From: Chlorella sorokiniana
Lineage: Eukaryota > Chlorophyta > Trebouxiophyceae > Chlorellales > Chlorellaceae
Direction: 5' to 3'
Assembly: GCA_025917655.1 (NCBI GenBank)
Contig: CP084613.1
Span: 4,094,001 to 4,158,000, forward strand
Length of the DNA: 64,000 nucleotides
The translations under genes were made by a program, and so were the position numbers. Below are positions 8,624-21,513 of the stretch, one piece after another (position 1 is the stretch's first letter; every line of letters starts with the position of its first letter). The notes beneath the pieces are model-generated. The model ran no database searches and had not been told where the DNA came from. It was given only the letters and a program-made list of their open reading frames with translations.

Positions 8624-11600
8624 TCAGCGCCCATCGCCGCCGCAGCTGCCCTGCCCCTCGCTGGCCGCCCAGTGCTGCAGGGCCAGCAGGTGCTGCTGGC
8701 GCAGGAAGAGGTCGAGGCCCCACTGGCTGGCGGCCACCATGGCGGGGTGGAGCCCCACGCGCCGCTGCCGCATGCAGTGCGCCACCGCCGCCATGGCCGC
8801 CTCCGCCTCACACCCAGCCTGCACCGCCAGCAGCACCGGCGCCTGCGCCTCGCACGCTGCGGCGGGACTGCCAGGCGCTGCGGCGCTGCTGAGCAGCGGC
8901 AGGGCGCTGGAGGAGAGCCAGTCTGCCAGGGCAAGCGGCTGCTGAATGCGGGCCTCCACCCCAAAGGGCCCCACCCGCGCCAGCCTGCACTCCACCCCGC
9001 GGCGGCGCAGCTGGAGGCGGCCGCCGCCAGCTCGGCGTCCCCAAGCACGGCGGCCAGCAGCGACGAGTCGCCTTGAGCGTCGCCGCTGCACCCGCCGCCG
9101 CCGTCGCCGCTGCCCGGGCTGCCCGCGCCGCTCGCTGCTGTTGCTGCAGCCGGCGGCGGCGACAGGATGATCTGCAGGCCACGAGGCTCTGGCACCTGAT
9201 CCCTGCCCTGCCGCCCGGGGGCAGGCAGGCGCAGCGGGCTGGCATCAGGGTGCACCCGCGCCCCTGCCAGCAGCGGACGAGAGGGGCTGCAGCCCGGGCT
9301 GGTTGCGGCGGAGGCTGCGGCCAGGGAGCGGAGCTGCTGCATGCCGCCGCTGCAGGGGTCCAGCGGCACCGGGGTGGAACCAAAGCGGAGCGTTGGCTGC
9401 GGGTGGCGGCCAGGGAGGCTGGGGCGGGGGTGCGCATGCCAGCGGAGAGCGAGTCCAGGCCGCAGCCCGGGCTGAACACGGGGTTGGCCGAGAAGGTGAG
9501 GGTGCGGGCGGGGGCGGAGCCGTACACTCGGCGGCGCCCGGCGGCGGCGAGCCGCTGCGTGAGCTGGCGCCGCTGCGGCTGCCCGGGAGGAGGCGGGGGA
9601 GAGGCCGGCCGCCATGCTGCGCCCCCCGCTCAGCCCCGCACCGCCCGCGGAGCTGAAGAGCAGCACGACGCGGCGCGCGGGGTGCTGGCGCAGCGGCGCC
9701 GCGCTTCCGAGCAGGGCCAGCGGCGCCAGCACCAGCTGGGGCGACAGCGGCAGCGCCGCCAGCAGTGGCATGGGCTGCGTGGCCTTGGGGGAGGGGGCGT
9801 AGCAGGTGGGGGAAAAGATTTGTGAGCCCTCTGAGCGAGCCAGGCCCAGGTGGCTGCCCCGGCTGCTTAGCGGCGCCGCCGTCACGCGCACGTGCGGCGG
9901 CAGGCGCACGCGCGCGCTGCTGCGGACGGCGGCCAGCCTGCGGATACGCACAGGGGGAAGGCAGGAAGCAGATATAACCCATTGAAACGGCAGTGGCAAT
10001 CCTTTGCCGTAATGCACTGTGAGCCCACACACGCGTGCAGCACAAGCAGGGCACCAGTGCCCTGCTGCAGTCGCTGTGCACGCCGCTGGAAGGCAGGCGG
10101 CCACCCCGCCGCCCTGCCCCGCCCCCACCTGGCCTGCACGTCTGCCAGGGTGGGGCGCATGCGGGGGTCCCGGACCAGCATGAACTGCAGCAGCTCCAGC
10201 ATGCCTGCGGGGTTGCAAGGAAGGTGTGGGAAGGTGCTGCGAAGCTGGCTGCCCGCTGCGGGACGTAAGTTCCACTCGACTCCCGCCGCTCTGCCCAGAC
10301 AAACTGCCTCTTCACGCTGAGCCCAGCATGGGCAGCGCACGCAGGGAGGGGCAGGCCAGCCCAGCAAACGAGGGCTGGCCAAGTAAAGCGGCACGTGTTG
10401 GCTTTCGGGGCGCAACTTGCAGGCAGGCGCTGCAGCAGCGCACCAGGGAGCCCCGCCACCAGGGCCGCCCGCTCCTCAGTGATGAGCGGCATGCCGGATG
10501 AGGTGACGCGCGCCACCAGCTGCAGCCAGTCGCTGTCGCTGAAAAGCAGCTTGCCTGCAGGTGGGACAGGGTGCCAGAGCAGTCGGCACCCAATAGGCCA
10601 GCTGGCGGGGCGGCGGCAGGGCATTGGGAACAAGGTTGGCGCAACAGCCGCAGGCTGCATGCAACTGCCGGCTCCCCGCACACCATGCCACGCAAGAAGC
10701 TAGGGTGTTTTCACTCGCCACCCTCGCCATGAGTCGCTCTCCCCAGCCCCCCGCTTAACAACCCCAATCCCACACTCACACCCCCACCCAATACACCCTC
10801 TCACCCGTGACCAGCTCGTAGAGCAGGCAGGCCAGTGACCAGACGTCGCTGGGGGCCCGGCGCCGGGCGCCGCCGCCGGTCAAAGGCGCGCTGCTCGCGG
10901 TGGTGTGCGCCGCCGCCCACCAGCAGCATCTCGGGGACTTGAAGCAGTCGGTGCCGCGGGCGCGGCTGGTGAAGGCGGCGTCGGGGCCGTCCCTGCGAGC
11001 AAGGGCCACTCTCCGCGTGGGTTGTGGCACAGACCGACGGGAGCAGCGACCGAAGCCCCAAACAGAGACGGGCCCAGGCAGCGTCGAGCTGCCAAACAAG
11101 GAAGGGGTTGTGCCCGCCGCACCCGCCAAAGGCCTTGCTCTCCCGAAGTCTGCCAGCACCACTCGGAAGGGCAGCCGCTCGCTGGAGGGGTGCCAGAGCT
11201 CAGCCTCGCTCACGCCTGCAGGACCACACGCGTGCACACGCACACACACGAGCGCATGCACTAAGTGAGGAGCAGTGCATTGGCGCAAGTGCAGGCGCCT
11301 GCCGCTTCCTCCACTGCGCAGCTGCACTCAATCGAGCAACTGCCTGACGGCCTCCTTGGGCTGGCTGCTGCCCCTGGGCCGCCGCCACCAGCCACCTGCC
11401 ATGCCCCCCCCCCCTCCCGGGCCCGTTCCCCCGCGCACCCACCCGGCAGCGGCTCCAGCAGGCAGTTGTCGCACTTGAGGTCGAAGTGCACCACGCCGTG
11501 GTCCAGCAGCGCGGCCGCCGCCGCCGCCACCTCGGCAAACAGCGCGTAGTAGAGGCGCAGGTGGCCGGCGGGCTGGGCCGGCTGCCGCGCGCGCCACTGC

Positions 11601-14353
11601 CTGCGGCGTGTTCGCGGCGGGGCGGGGGCCGCAGCTCTCAGGCCCAGCGTCCTCCCTGCCGCAAGCTTGCTGGGCCGCGGTGACGAGCCTGGCGCTCGGT
11701 CCTCGCCTTGTTTGATCACAGCGGCTCCGACCTCTCCATCTTGTACCTCTCCCACAAACTCACACACACCGCTCCCCCACCCCAATCCCGCCTAAACAAA
11801 GGAGGGCCCAAACAACCACACTGCAGCTGCCCGCAGCAGCATTCCCGGCGGCCGCCCGCACACCCATGCTCACTTGAGCGAGCAGCGGTAGTCCTTCAGG
11901 ACCAGGAACATGGCCTCAGCGGCGGGGTCCACCCCGTAGTCCAGCAGCTGGCACGCGGCGGGGCAGCCCGCCAGCCCCTCCAGAATCGACACCTCGCCCT
12001 GCACGTCCACCTGTCGCGAGGGCGGAGGGGGGTGCGGCGGCGCAGGGGGCATGTGTGTGTGGATGCGGCTGTGCGTGTGTGAGGGGGTGTTGATGAGGAA
12101 GCTCTGCGGGCACACGCGTCATGCTGAACAGCAGGTGGCTGAGTGTCGTGCACCCAAGCAGGGACGCGCATGCATGCGTTTGTGTAGGGGTGAGTTTGTC
12201 GGGGGCCGCCATGGCAGCTGCTGCAAAGAGCCCCGCCAGGTCGCCATCAAAGCGCCGGCCAGCCCCTCAGGAGCTCCATCCCTACTGCCGCTCCTCAGCT
12301 GCTGCCTCACAGGCTGCGAGCCCCCCCCGCGCCCATCCCTCTGTTTGGGCACCGCCCACCTGGGCACAGCGGTCCTGGATGTGCTTGGGGGTGTCCACCA
12401 GCTTCAGCACCACGGTACCGTCGCCCGCCCAAGCAGGCAGTGTTGCGCGGTACACCGTGCTGAACGCGCCCGCCGCGCTGCTGATGCGGGACCGCCCCGT
12501 GTACCACTCGGGACGGAAGAAGGCGGCGCAGAGCAGGCGCAGCATGCGCAGCGCGGGGGAGGCCCGCTGCGGCCCCGCCGCTGCCGGCCAGGCGGGGCAG
12601 CAGGTGGGGGAGCAGCGGGCGGTTGTCTTCGTTGTTGAGGTGGTGGTACAGGATGAAAGGGATGTTCTGCATGGCACGGCAGCTCCGTCGGTACCGCAGA
12701 ACACGCGGCGCCGCACTTCATCTCGACAGGCTGCTGGCACCATCAGGACCGCTGCACGCCGCCCGGGCCGCGTCGCTCGCACAAAGCAGGGGCCCCATGG
12801 CTGCCCGCCCGGGCATCCCGTACCGTACCTGCAGCTTCTGCTCCCAGGGGTACTGGTCGCAGTACAGCGGGTCCAGCTGCCCCTCCGGGGTGAAGACGAG
12901 GGCAAACACCAGCTGCAGCACCTCCAGGTGCAGCCCCTCGTCGCGGTACAGCAGCCGGCGGCAGCGCTCCTCGCTGTACGGCACGGCGGCGGCAGACGCG
13001 CCCGCCACATCTGCGCGGCCAGGAGGGGATGGTGGTGCTTGGAGCGTGCGGTGGGGGTGCAAGGCATGGCAAGCGGAGGGAGCAGCGCTGCAAGGTTGAG
13101 GGCCAGACTTTGCTATGGGGGAGTGGCAGAGGCAGGTTAGGCAAGCCCGCCGAAAGAAGCAAAGGGTGCTCAGCCAGCCTCAGAGGGCCAGTTCCTCCTC
13201 CGAGAGTGCAATGGCAGGCCGAGGCTGATGTTGCGGCAAGTGGCAGATGTGCTGCAAGTGAGTTGCAGGTGTGGGCAGGGCAACTTTATGCCGCACACAC
13301 CCGTCCTCCCCCACCACCACCACCACTCCACCCTGCCGCCCACCTGACAGCGAGCTGCGCAGCCTGCGCTGCGACGCCGCCTGCACCTTGCCCTTCCCCA
13401 GGGCTCCTCGCTCAAGCTCGCCCAGCATGCCGCGGCCCTGGCGCCCACCAGCCTGCTCCGCGTCGGCAGCCATCTGCAGGCGGGAAGCGGGCGGCAGCGC
13501 TCGAGAGGGCACCGTCGTGGCGTGGCAGCTTGTGCCGCTGGTGTCAAGCGGCCCGCCCAACGCTGCAGCGGCGGCATGGTCTCTGGTGCTTGCGAGTCAG
13601 CCCACCTGCAGCTCGGCGCTGGCGTTGCGCTGCTCCAGAGTCGACCTCATGGCGGATCCGATCAAGAGACGAGGCACCGAGCCACCGCCTTGTGCGCCGC
13701 CGCCGCTTCCCGCGGGACCGCCGTCGGGTGCTGGCAGCGGCGCCTTGCCACGCGTCGCGGCCAGCAGGGGGGCACGGGGCCGGGGGACGGCTGGAAGGGA
13801 CTGGCGCGCAGGGCGGGGATGGTGGGCGACGCCGTCTCGCCCTCGCTCTCCGCGCCGTCGCACCCGGCGTCGGACCCGCAGTCCGAGAGCTGGCCCCCTC
13901 CAGAGCCTCCAGCCGCTCCAAGTCCTCCTCCAGGTCGCCAGTGAAGCAGAAGCCCTCGGGAACCGTGACCCCAAGGAGGGTGGTGGGGCGTGCAGGCGCG
14001 GCGGCGGCGGCGGCGCCGCCGCCGCAAGCCGTCCGCCCGCCCTCCGTGCTGCTCTCAGAGTCGCTGCCTCGCTCGTCGTCGTCGGAGGGCAGGCGGGAGA
14101 AGTGGACGCGGCTGGTGGTGCGGGCGTCCGGCGCCGCTGACAGCGATGCCCTTGCGGAAGGCGGCGGCGCGTCGGCCGCGGCGGGGGACTGCGACAGGCC
14201 GCGCCCGACGCCAGACAGCCCCAGCTTGGGGATGCCCAGCTTGCCCAGCGGCAGGCCCGCCCCGCCAGCTGGCCCCAGGCCCCCGCTGCTTGCAGGGCGC
14301 GGCAGAGCCGCCTGCTGCTGGGGCTGCGACAGGGCGGGGAGGTGGTGCACCCC

Positions 14354-14392
<39 letters not shown>

Positions 14393-17300
14393 TGTCGCCG
14401 GAACGAGCCGACACGGTGCGTCCCAGCCTGCTGGTCAGGCGCGGCGTGGCGCCTATGCCGGACCGCGCAGAGGGCGGCAGCGGCGGCCGTCCGTGGCGCG
14501 CGCTGTTGCCAGGGCTGGGGTGCTCTGCCCGCCGGGGCTGGGCAGGGACGGCCCAAACCCGAGGTTGAGTCGAGGCACTGCCAGCCCCCGGCCGGGAGCA
14601 CCGCCCCCTCCGCCCCCGCAAAGATGCCCGGCGGCAGCTGCAGCGCGGGGAGGACGCACCGCTGCTGCCGTCGCTGGCGCCGCCGCCGCCGCGGGAGGGC
14701 AGGCGCAGCAGCGGCACGCCCACGGGCAGCCCCCCGGCTGCGAGTCCGGCTCCCGCAGCGGCGGCAGGGAGAGGCGCAGGGAGGGCACCGGGGACGCGTG
14801 CCCCGACTCCAGGCCGCCCCCGGCGGTGGAGCAGGAGGAAGTGCGCCGGTGCTCCAGCCCGCTGCCGCCGCTGCTCAGGCGGTGCATGCGGCCGCGGGCG
14901 GGCTGCTTGGCCTCAAACTCCAGGCTCAGTTCCCGCACGAAAAAGTCCACCACTGCGGCACAGCAACCAGACTTGTGTACCAACAGCAGCAACAATACGC
15001 AACAGGCCCTGCGCACCCGAGGGCTTGGAGAGTGGGACGGCCGAAACGCAACAGCACCCCACACGGGTGACAGACCCCACAGGGCGGTCAAGGCCGGTGG
15101 CCGAGCACAGCAGAGCAACCAGGCAGGCAGGCCGCACCCGACAGCTGGTGGAAGCGGTGGCGGATGTGTGCGCCGTTGGCGCCCGCCAGCGCTAGCAGCA
15201 GCGACATGTGCTGGCGGCACAGGAACAGTGCCTGGTGGTCCCGGTGGGGGTTGTGGTACAGCTTCAGCAGCTGGAGGAAGTGGAAGCGGATGTAGAAGTC
15301 TGCAGCGTGAAGCGAGGGGAGGCAGGGGGCGGGTTCAGGGAGGGGGCCATCCACGGGCACAAAAGGGCAGCCATTGCGGGAGCGCTTTGGAACAGAGTGC
15401 GGGCGCCGGTGAAGCCGACAATCCAACTCTAGAGCAGATTCGAGCGAGCTGCGCTGCAACAGGGGAACACTGACAAAAGGCAGCGGCAGAGGGCCTGTTC
15501 CTTACCTTCCTTGCCCCGCCCCCCCCCAACACCACCAAGCCCTCACCCACCCACCCACAGACACCTTCCCGCCTTCCCCCACCTGTGACGAACTTGTCGG
15601 CTGCAAAGGGGCTGCCGGGCGCTGCAAACGCCGCCTTGAGCAGCTCCAGCAGGCCTTGCCGCAGCCGCACGTTGGCCGCCGCCGGCGCCCGGCAAGTCGG
15701 GCACATCCTGCCGCTGCGGGCCCGCCGCGATTGGTCCCACCCCCTCTGGGCCTTGGTCCAGGATGCGCTGGGCCAGGCCCGAGTGCGGGCTGACGAGGAA
15801 GGAGAAGAAGAGCAGCGCGTTGCGACGGGTGAGGCCGCGGCGCGCGCTGAGCCCTGCACAAGCAGGGGCAAAGCGGCCAGGGAGGAGCCGGAGAGTAGGG
15901 CGCGTGTTTTCGGCCGCCGGGAGCAGATTCTGCGGCGTGGGCGGCACACCGAACGGCACCGACAGCAATGGAAGGAGCGGTTTCACCCACCCAGAAGCAG
16001 GTCTTGGCCTGGGTCGCGCTGGCCGGGGGGTTCGTCGGGTCCAGCTGATGCTGCGCTGAGGCGGGAGCTCACCCTGTCCAGCCCCCGCCCCTGCCGCAGC
16101 GGCTGCACGCAGGGCGGCTGCCGGCCCGCCAGCGCCGCCAGCGCGGCAAAGAGGTGGAGGAGGTCGCGGCGCAGCGCTGCGGCGCGTGCGCGTTGCGCCA
16201 AGCTGGCGACCACCGCCGCGGGCTGCTCCCCCGGCAGCAGCACGTGCGCAGCGGCTGCCGCCAGCATGGCCGCCACCTGCTGGTCCGCCAGCAGCAAGGC
16301 CAGCAGGCCCCGCCCCGCCGCCGCGTCCTCGCACTTCCTGCACGATGCCGTCAGCAGCAGCGCCGCCGCCTGCAGCAGCTGCCACGCGTGCTGCGGCCAG
16401 GTGGCGGGGTCCAGCCCCGCCGCCTGCAGCACGCCCATCAGCGACTGCAGGCCGTGCAGGCAGTGCCGCGCAACCGCCGCCGCCACCCCCGCCTGCTGCA
16501 CAGCCGTGGTGTACTCTGTGAGCAGGGCCAGCAGGGCGAGGAGCTCGCCGCGGCCCTCGCCCTCATGCGCCCGCCGCCGCACAGCACATCCAGCCGCCGC
16601 CCAGCCGCCGTGACCAGCACGTGCCGACAGCCCGCAGAGGCCGGGGGTCGTTCGCAGCGAGGCTTGCGTGCAGGGGCCGCTGCGAGAGGCGCAGCAGGGC
16701 CGCCAGCGCCAGGCCCTTCAGCTGTTCCTGGGAGGCGGTGAGGGGCCTGCCCAGCAGCGACAGCACCTCTGCCGCCACGACAGGGCTCGGGTCCTTGGCT
16801 GGCCAGCCTGCGGGGGCGAAGGGGCAGCTCAGAGGCGACAGCGTGCGTCTGCCGGCAAACAAAACAGCTACTCAAACGGCATGCATGGCCCTTTTGGGGA
16901 ACCGCAGCCAACAGTCAGCCGAGCAGGAGCGCGGCGAACCGCGCCAGGCGCGCCGTCGCCCGCTTGCCTGCTCCCTCCAGCAGCGGCAGCGCCGCCGCCA
17001 TCGCCTTCAGCAGCAGGCACTTGGCCTGCTCCACATCCGCGGCCTCCCGCGGGCCCGCGGCGCCGCCATGGGCGTCGGTGGCATCGGAGGCGCGGCTGGC
17101 GCTGCTGTCCACGCTGCGCAGCGAGCGGGCGGTGACCAAGATGCGGTGCGCCTCCAGCACCTTCTTGGCGGCGGCGGGGGCCGGAGCCGCAGGGGCCTCC
17201 AGCAGCTCTGCAGGCAGGCGGAGCCAGGCGGGAGCGGGCGCCAGGTGTTGGGGCATGGCCAGAGTTGACCAGCAGCAGCGGTGGCAGAGGGGAGCCGACA

Positions 17301-19645
17301 GAAAGACACGCAGCCCTGCCGGAGAAACCATGCAAGCCCAGAAGGTGCCCCTGCCGCACCAGCGGGGATGAAATCTTCTGTGGCTGCGTCGGCCAGACGC
17401 GCATCCGCCGCCCGCTTGTGGGCCACGATGGACGGGAGATCCGCCGCCATCAGGCTCTCCCCAGCGCGGCCGCCAGCGTCGCAAGCTCCCCGCTCGCCGA
17501 CCCCTCCCCGGGGTCTGCGCCGCCGCGCCGCCGCGTGGGGCTGGCAAACGGGCTGGGGCTGCGCACGCCGCCGGGCGTGCTGCCCATGGCGCGGCGCGTG
17601 GACCGCGTCAGCCCGGCGGCCGCGCTGGGCGGCGAGTCGGCGGCGGGCAGCGCCAGACGCGGCACCGAGAAGCGGCCGCACGACAGCGCAGAGGGCGAGC
17701 GCATGGGAGAGCCCTGCGCGGCGAGCAAAGGGGCCAACCGGAATGTTGCTGAACGCCGTTGCAAGCAACACGATGCGGAGAGAGGCCTGTGCAGCACCAC
17801 AAACCCTGCATCAAGCTGACCTGGAAGCCGATTGACAGCTTGGCGGGCGAGGCGCTCAGGCTGACCGCGGGCGAGCAGTCTGAGCCGCTGTCCGACATGG
17901 CGTTGCTGGGCGCCGCCGCAGAGCTGGCCACCCGGCTGCGACGGCCGCGCGCAGCCGCCGCGTGATGGCCGGCTGCGCCCTGCAGAGGGGATCCAAAGGG
18001 GTGCTGCCGCTGCAGGACCGTCTCCCCGCCGTCCCGCAGCTTCCCGGCGGCTGCTCATCGAGCCCAGCTGGCCCGGCGTCCAGCGACACTGCCGCCGCCG
18101 CCGCCGCCGGCGACAGCCGTGCATACATGTCGGCGATGGGGCCCGCCAGCCCCTGCCGCATGCCCTCCGCCCGCACATCTGGCCGCTCCAGCAGTGCGGC
18201 CAGCAGGCGGCACAGCAGCAGCGGGAGGCGCAGCCCTGGCGCAGCGCCGCAGCCAGGACGGACACGAGGCGGGCGGCGCAGCAGGCGGACGGCGGCGCGG
18301 CGTCCAGCAGGCTGGTCACCGCCACGGTGATGGCGGGCTGCAGCTCCGCCAGGCCCATGGAGGGGCTGGGCAGCACCGTCGCCGCCGCCGCGACCAGCGC
18401 CTCCAGCGCGCCCAGCCCCACCGCCTCTGCCGACAGCTGCGGGCTCCCCGCCGCCGCCGACAGAATCGCCAGGCCCTCCCGCAGCGCCGACGGGCCGCAT
18501 TCCCGAACCAGGCCCACCGCCAACCGCAGCGCGTCGGCGCCGTGCGCCTCGGGCAGCGGCGGCTTGGCCGGCGACGCCAGCAGCGCGGCGGCGGCGCGGC
18601 CGGCCGGCTTGGCGGGGGAGGCGGAGAGGAGGGGCCGAGCCGCCCTGCCTCTCGGTGCAGCGCCGCCAGCGCCTCTGCCAGGCTGTTGACTGTGCGCAGG
18701 CAGTCTGGGGTGCTGCCGGGGCGGGCAGGTCGCGCAGCACGAGCGCGGCGTGCTCAAAGTCCAGGACCACGCTAAGCTGGCGCAGCTGCCCGTCCTCGTC
18801 CAGCCGCTCCAGCAGCACTCCCTGCAGCCCGCAGCAGCTAGTCAATACAAGGACACGGTGGCATTTCTGTCCATGGGTGCTGAGCAGTCCGGCAGCAGAT
18901 GGCAGGTGGCCGGCACCACGGCGGGCCAGCACCCACCTGCGGCACCACGGTGGCGGTGTCTGCCTGCAGGCCTGGGGCCGCCCAGCCCGCCTGCAGGCCC
19001 CGCAGCACCACAGCCCCGCTGCAGAGGTCACGATCCAGCTGCTCCAGCCGCGGGAACAGGCTGGCAGACAGGCGGTAGAGCTGCAGGTGGAGACGGCTGG
19101 AGGCGTAGGCACGGCAGGCGGGGGCAACCCCGCCCCACGCGAGCCGCTGCCGCCCGCAGCAAGGCGGGCGCTGCCGGCGCCGGCGCCCGCACCCTGCTTG
19201 CTGGGCTGCAGCTTGAGCGGCTTGAAGGGCAGCTCGCAGTGCTGCAGCGCGCCGCCGAGGCGGTACAGCACCCGCAGGTGGCCGCATCCCGCCGCCAGCG
19301 CCGCGTGCTCTACCCACAGCGCGGGGCAAGGCAGGAGACCCTGCAGTGCGACAGCCAAGAGATGGTGGGCAACGCTGCATCGCGGTCGGGCGGCTGGCGG
19401 TCGAACGCCAACAGGCCTAGATTCGGCTGCTGCCGCCCTGCCCTGTGCCTCACCTGCCGCACGTGCTCATCCAGGCTGTCCTGATCTGCCAAGTAGAATG
19501 TCAGCTCATCCTCTTCCTCCTGGCTGCCCAGCACAGAGCGGGGCGTGTCAAAGCAGAGGAAGTCGAGGACGCGTGGCGACAGGCACCCGCCCGAGTGCCG
19601 CAGCAGCACGCCCCGCTGCAGGAGGGGGACGGATGGGTGCTCCAT
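8624..19645 (-). CDS. Giant protein: armadillo-type helices, protein kinase, phosphatase-like tail
   Basis: The ATG at 19645 opens LSPRVLDFLCFDTPRSV with an acidic stretch; exons then run leftward (457-645, about 19197-19340 and 18936-19085 are clear). From 18700 to 15100 the product is almost all alpha-helical and Ala/Leu-rich (LREGLAILSAAAGSPQLSAE; FLQLLKLYHNPHRDHQALFL), like ARM/HEAT repeats. Around 14900-13600 lies a Ser/Ala-rich linker. A kinase domain follows: P-loop GAFSTVYRA (about 12460), VVLKLVD (about 12410), HFDLKCDN (about 11475), LADFGRA (about 11150), GTDCFKSPEML (about 10940), SDVWSLACLLYELVTG (about 10840) and DPRMRPTLADVQ (about 10160). The last 130 codons resemble a dual-specificity phosphatase fold without its catalytic Cys and Arg. 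HFD instead of HRD makes it a non-RD kinase. Several frame changes inside exons leave the exact model open. A split into two genes is possible, but the conserved block just before the kinase (NIPFILYHHLNNEDNRPLLP) argues for one. Confidence 0.6.
14353..14391. repeat. (CCG)n trinucleotide tract
   Basis: About thirteen CCG/GCC triplets lie in the linker-coding part of the kinase gene. Read on the minus strand in one frame it encodes a polyalanine run. Confidence 0.85.
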
Positions 19646-19964
19646 GGACCCGGCGCGCTCGTCAACAGCGTACGGAGCGCTTCCACGCCATCAGCCCTCC
19701 GCCAAAGGGGGACTGCACACTCCGTTCAAAGTCTTGTCGCGCATCCACCTTCGCAGGGCAGCGGAACGCCTTGCAATGCTATTGACCAAGGAAATTAATG
19801 CCGCCAGGCACACCTGTTGCCGGCTTGCGACTGTGGTTTCAAGGCCTCCAGGTCAGCATTTTCGACGCCAACTCTCTGGTCCATGTTTCGGCTGCATCGC
19901 ACCCGTAATAAGGATCTTTGATGTCGTGAGAATCGCAAGGGTAGGTGACTGTGGGCAGAGCGCC
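19646..19964. promoter_or_regulatory. Divergent spacer, kinase / DnaJ
   Basis: This 319-bp spacer lies between two ATGs facing away from each other. The part from 19780 to 19930 is visibly less GC-rich than the flanking exons. No named motif is recognised; a shared promoter region is inferred from position only. Confidence 0.4.
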
Positions 19965-21513
19965 ATGCCTGCGGCGGGCTGCCCCTCTCTGGTGCCGCCC
20001 GCCCTGCTGGATAGGGCACTGTGGCTGGAGCGCCCGGTTCTATTCCGATGCAGCAGGACACGATCTGAAGTTAGGCCGCGCCGGCGACCTTGCCCGCTGC
20101 CGCCGCCGCCCGGAACAGCGACAGCGACAGCGGCAGCGCCGTGTGCTACTTCGCAACCCTGGGAGTGCAGCGCACTGCCAGCCGCGATGAAATCAAGCAG
20201 GCATACAGGCGCTTGGCGAGGGAATGGCACCCCGATGTCAACAGATCCCCTCATGCCAGCGAGCGTTTCAAGGTGGGGTCTTGCTCAGCCGCGCAGACGC
20301 CGCTTTTGTTGCGCTGCTCACACTCTGCAGCTCTGTGCTTGCTTCACAGCTGCTCAGCTGAGTTATCTCGTCTGTCCACACACATATTTTGCAGGCCATC
20401 TCACAAGCTTTTGGGGTGCTGTCAGATGAGCAGCGTCGGCGCCAGTACGAAGAGCAGCGCTTTGGCAGATGGAGGCCGCAACAGCAAGAGCAGCCATCCA
20501 GCGGCGGCAGCAGCAGCGGCGACACGGCACGACGTAGTACTGCCGCGCATCCGCCCCTGACGTGCGGGCCATGCTGCAGCTGGCCTTTCGAGAGGCTGCG
20601 CTGGGCACGCAGCGAGAGGCGGAGTTCACGGTGCAGGATGTCTGTGCTCGGTGCTGCGGGACGTGCAACGAGCCAGGCACTCGCTCCCCGCCCTGCCCCA
20701 TGTGCAAGGCCCGCGGCGAGATTGTGCGCTTGCAGCACAACAGCAGCGAGGGGCAGCGGGGCGGCGCCGTGGTGTGCTGCCCCGTGTGCGCCGGCCGCGG
20801 CTTCCACGTTGTCGACCCTTGCTCGGCGTGCGGCGGCCACGGCCTCGCGCAGCGGCCCCGCCGCGTCGCCTTCCGCGTGCCCGCCGGCGTGGACTCGGGA
20901 TCGCTGCTGCGCCTGCCGGGGCAGGGCAGCGTCAGCAGGGTGGGCGGCCCCGCGGCGCGGTCGTTCTGGAAGTGCAGGCGCGCAGCAGCTGCTGTCTACC
21001 TCCCGCTGCTGGCAGCTGGCTGCATGGCGCACGCGCGTGGCTGCCTGTGGGCTGGCTGTGCTGATGTCCCGGCCATATGCGGCCATGTCGGCTGACCCTT
21101 GCAGCAGAGAGTCCTGCCCTCGGTCCACCCCGCCTGCCTTGCCCCCGCAACACTCGGTTTCCGATCCTTCCTGCCACAACCCTGCCCGCAGGTGGATTCT
21201 GAGGAGGGCATCTGGCGGCAGGGCTTGGACGTGCACTCGCGGCTGGCGGTACCGCTGTGGGACGCGCTGCTGGGCGGTACCGCCACGGTGGCCACGCTGC
21301 GCGGCGCCTCCAGCCTGCCCATCCCGCCTGGCACGCAGCACGGCCAGGTGCTGTCGCTGCCGCATGCGGGCGTGCACCGTGAGGGGCGGGGCGCCCGCCC
21401 GCGGCTCCCACCTCTTCGAGGTGGCGGTGCAGCTGCCTTCACAGCTGAGCAGCGCGGAAGAGGCGCTTCTGCTGCGCCTGGCGGAGCTGCTGCGGCAGCG
21501 GGGGACCGCTTGA
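19965..21513 (+). CDS. Type I DnaJ (Hsp40) co-chaperone, probably organellar
   Basis: The J domain reads [20 protein letters not shown] then EWHPDVN, so the HPD that stimulates Hsp70 ATPase is intact. It splices at 20271/20394 into [21 protein letters not shown] zinc-finger region follows with four Cys pairs ([32 protein letters not shown]); the first is slightly off the CxxCxGxG consensus. An intron after about 20970 leads to the substrate-binding region ([20 protein letters not shown]). The stop is at 21511-21513. No long Gly/Phe region is present. The ATG at 19965 is in another frame from the J domain, so the leader needs a splice or a corrected base; further frame changes fall near 20545 and 21395. 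The leader is consistent with plastid or mitochondrial import, but that is only inferred. Confidence 0.78.

Noticed and set aside
13029-15473. An 814-codon plus-strand open frame
   Set aside because: It is Arg/Pro/Ala-rich low-complexity sequence antisense to the kinase gene and contains no recognisable motif.
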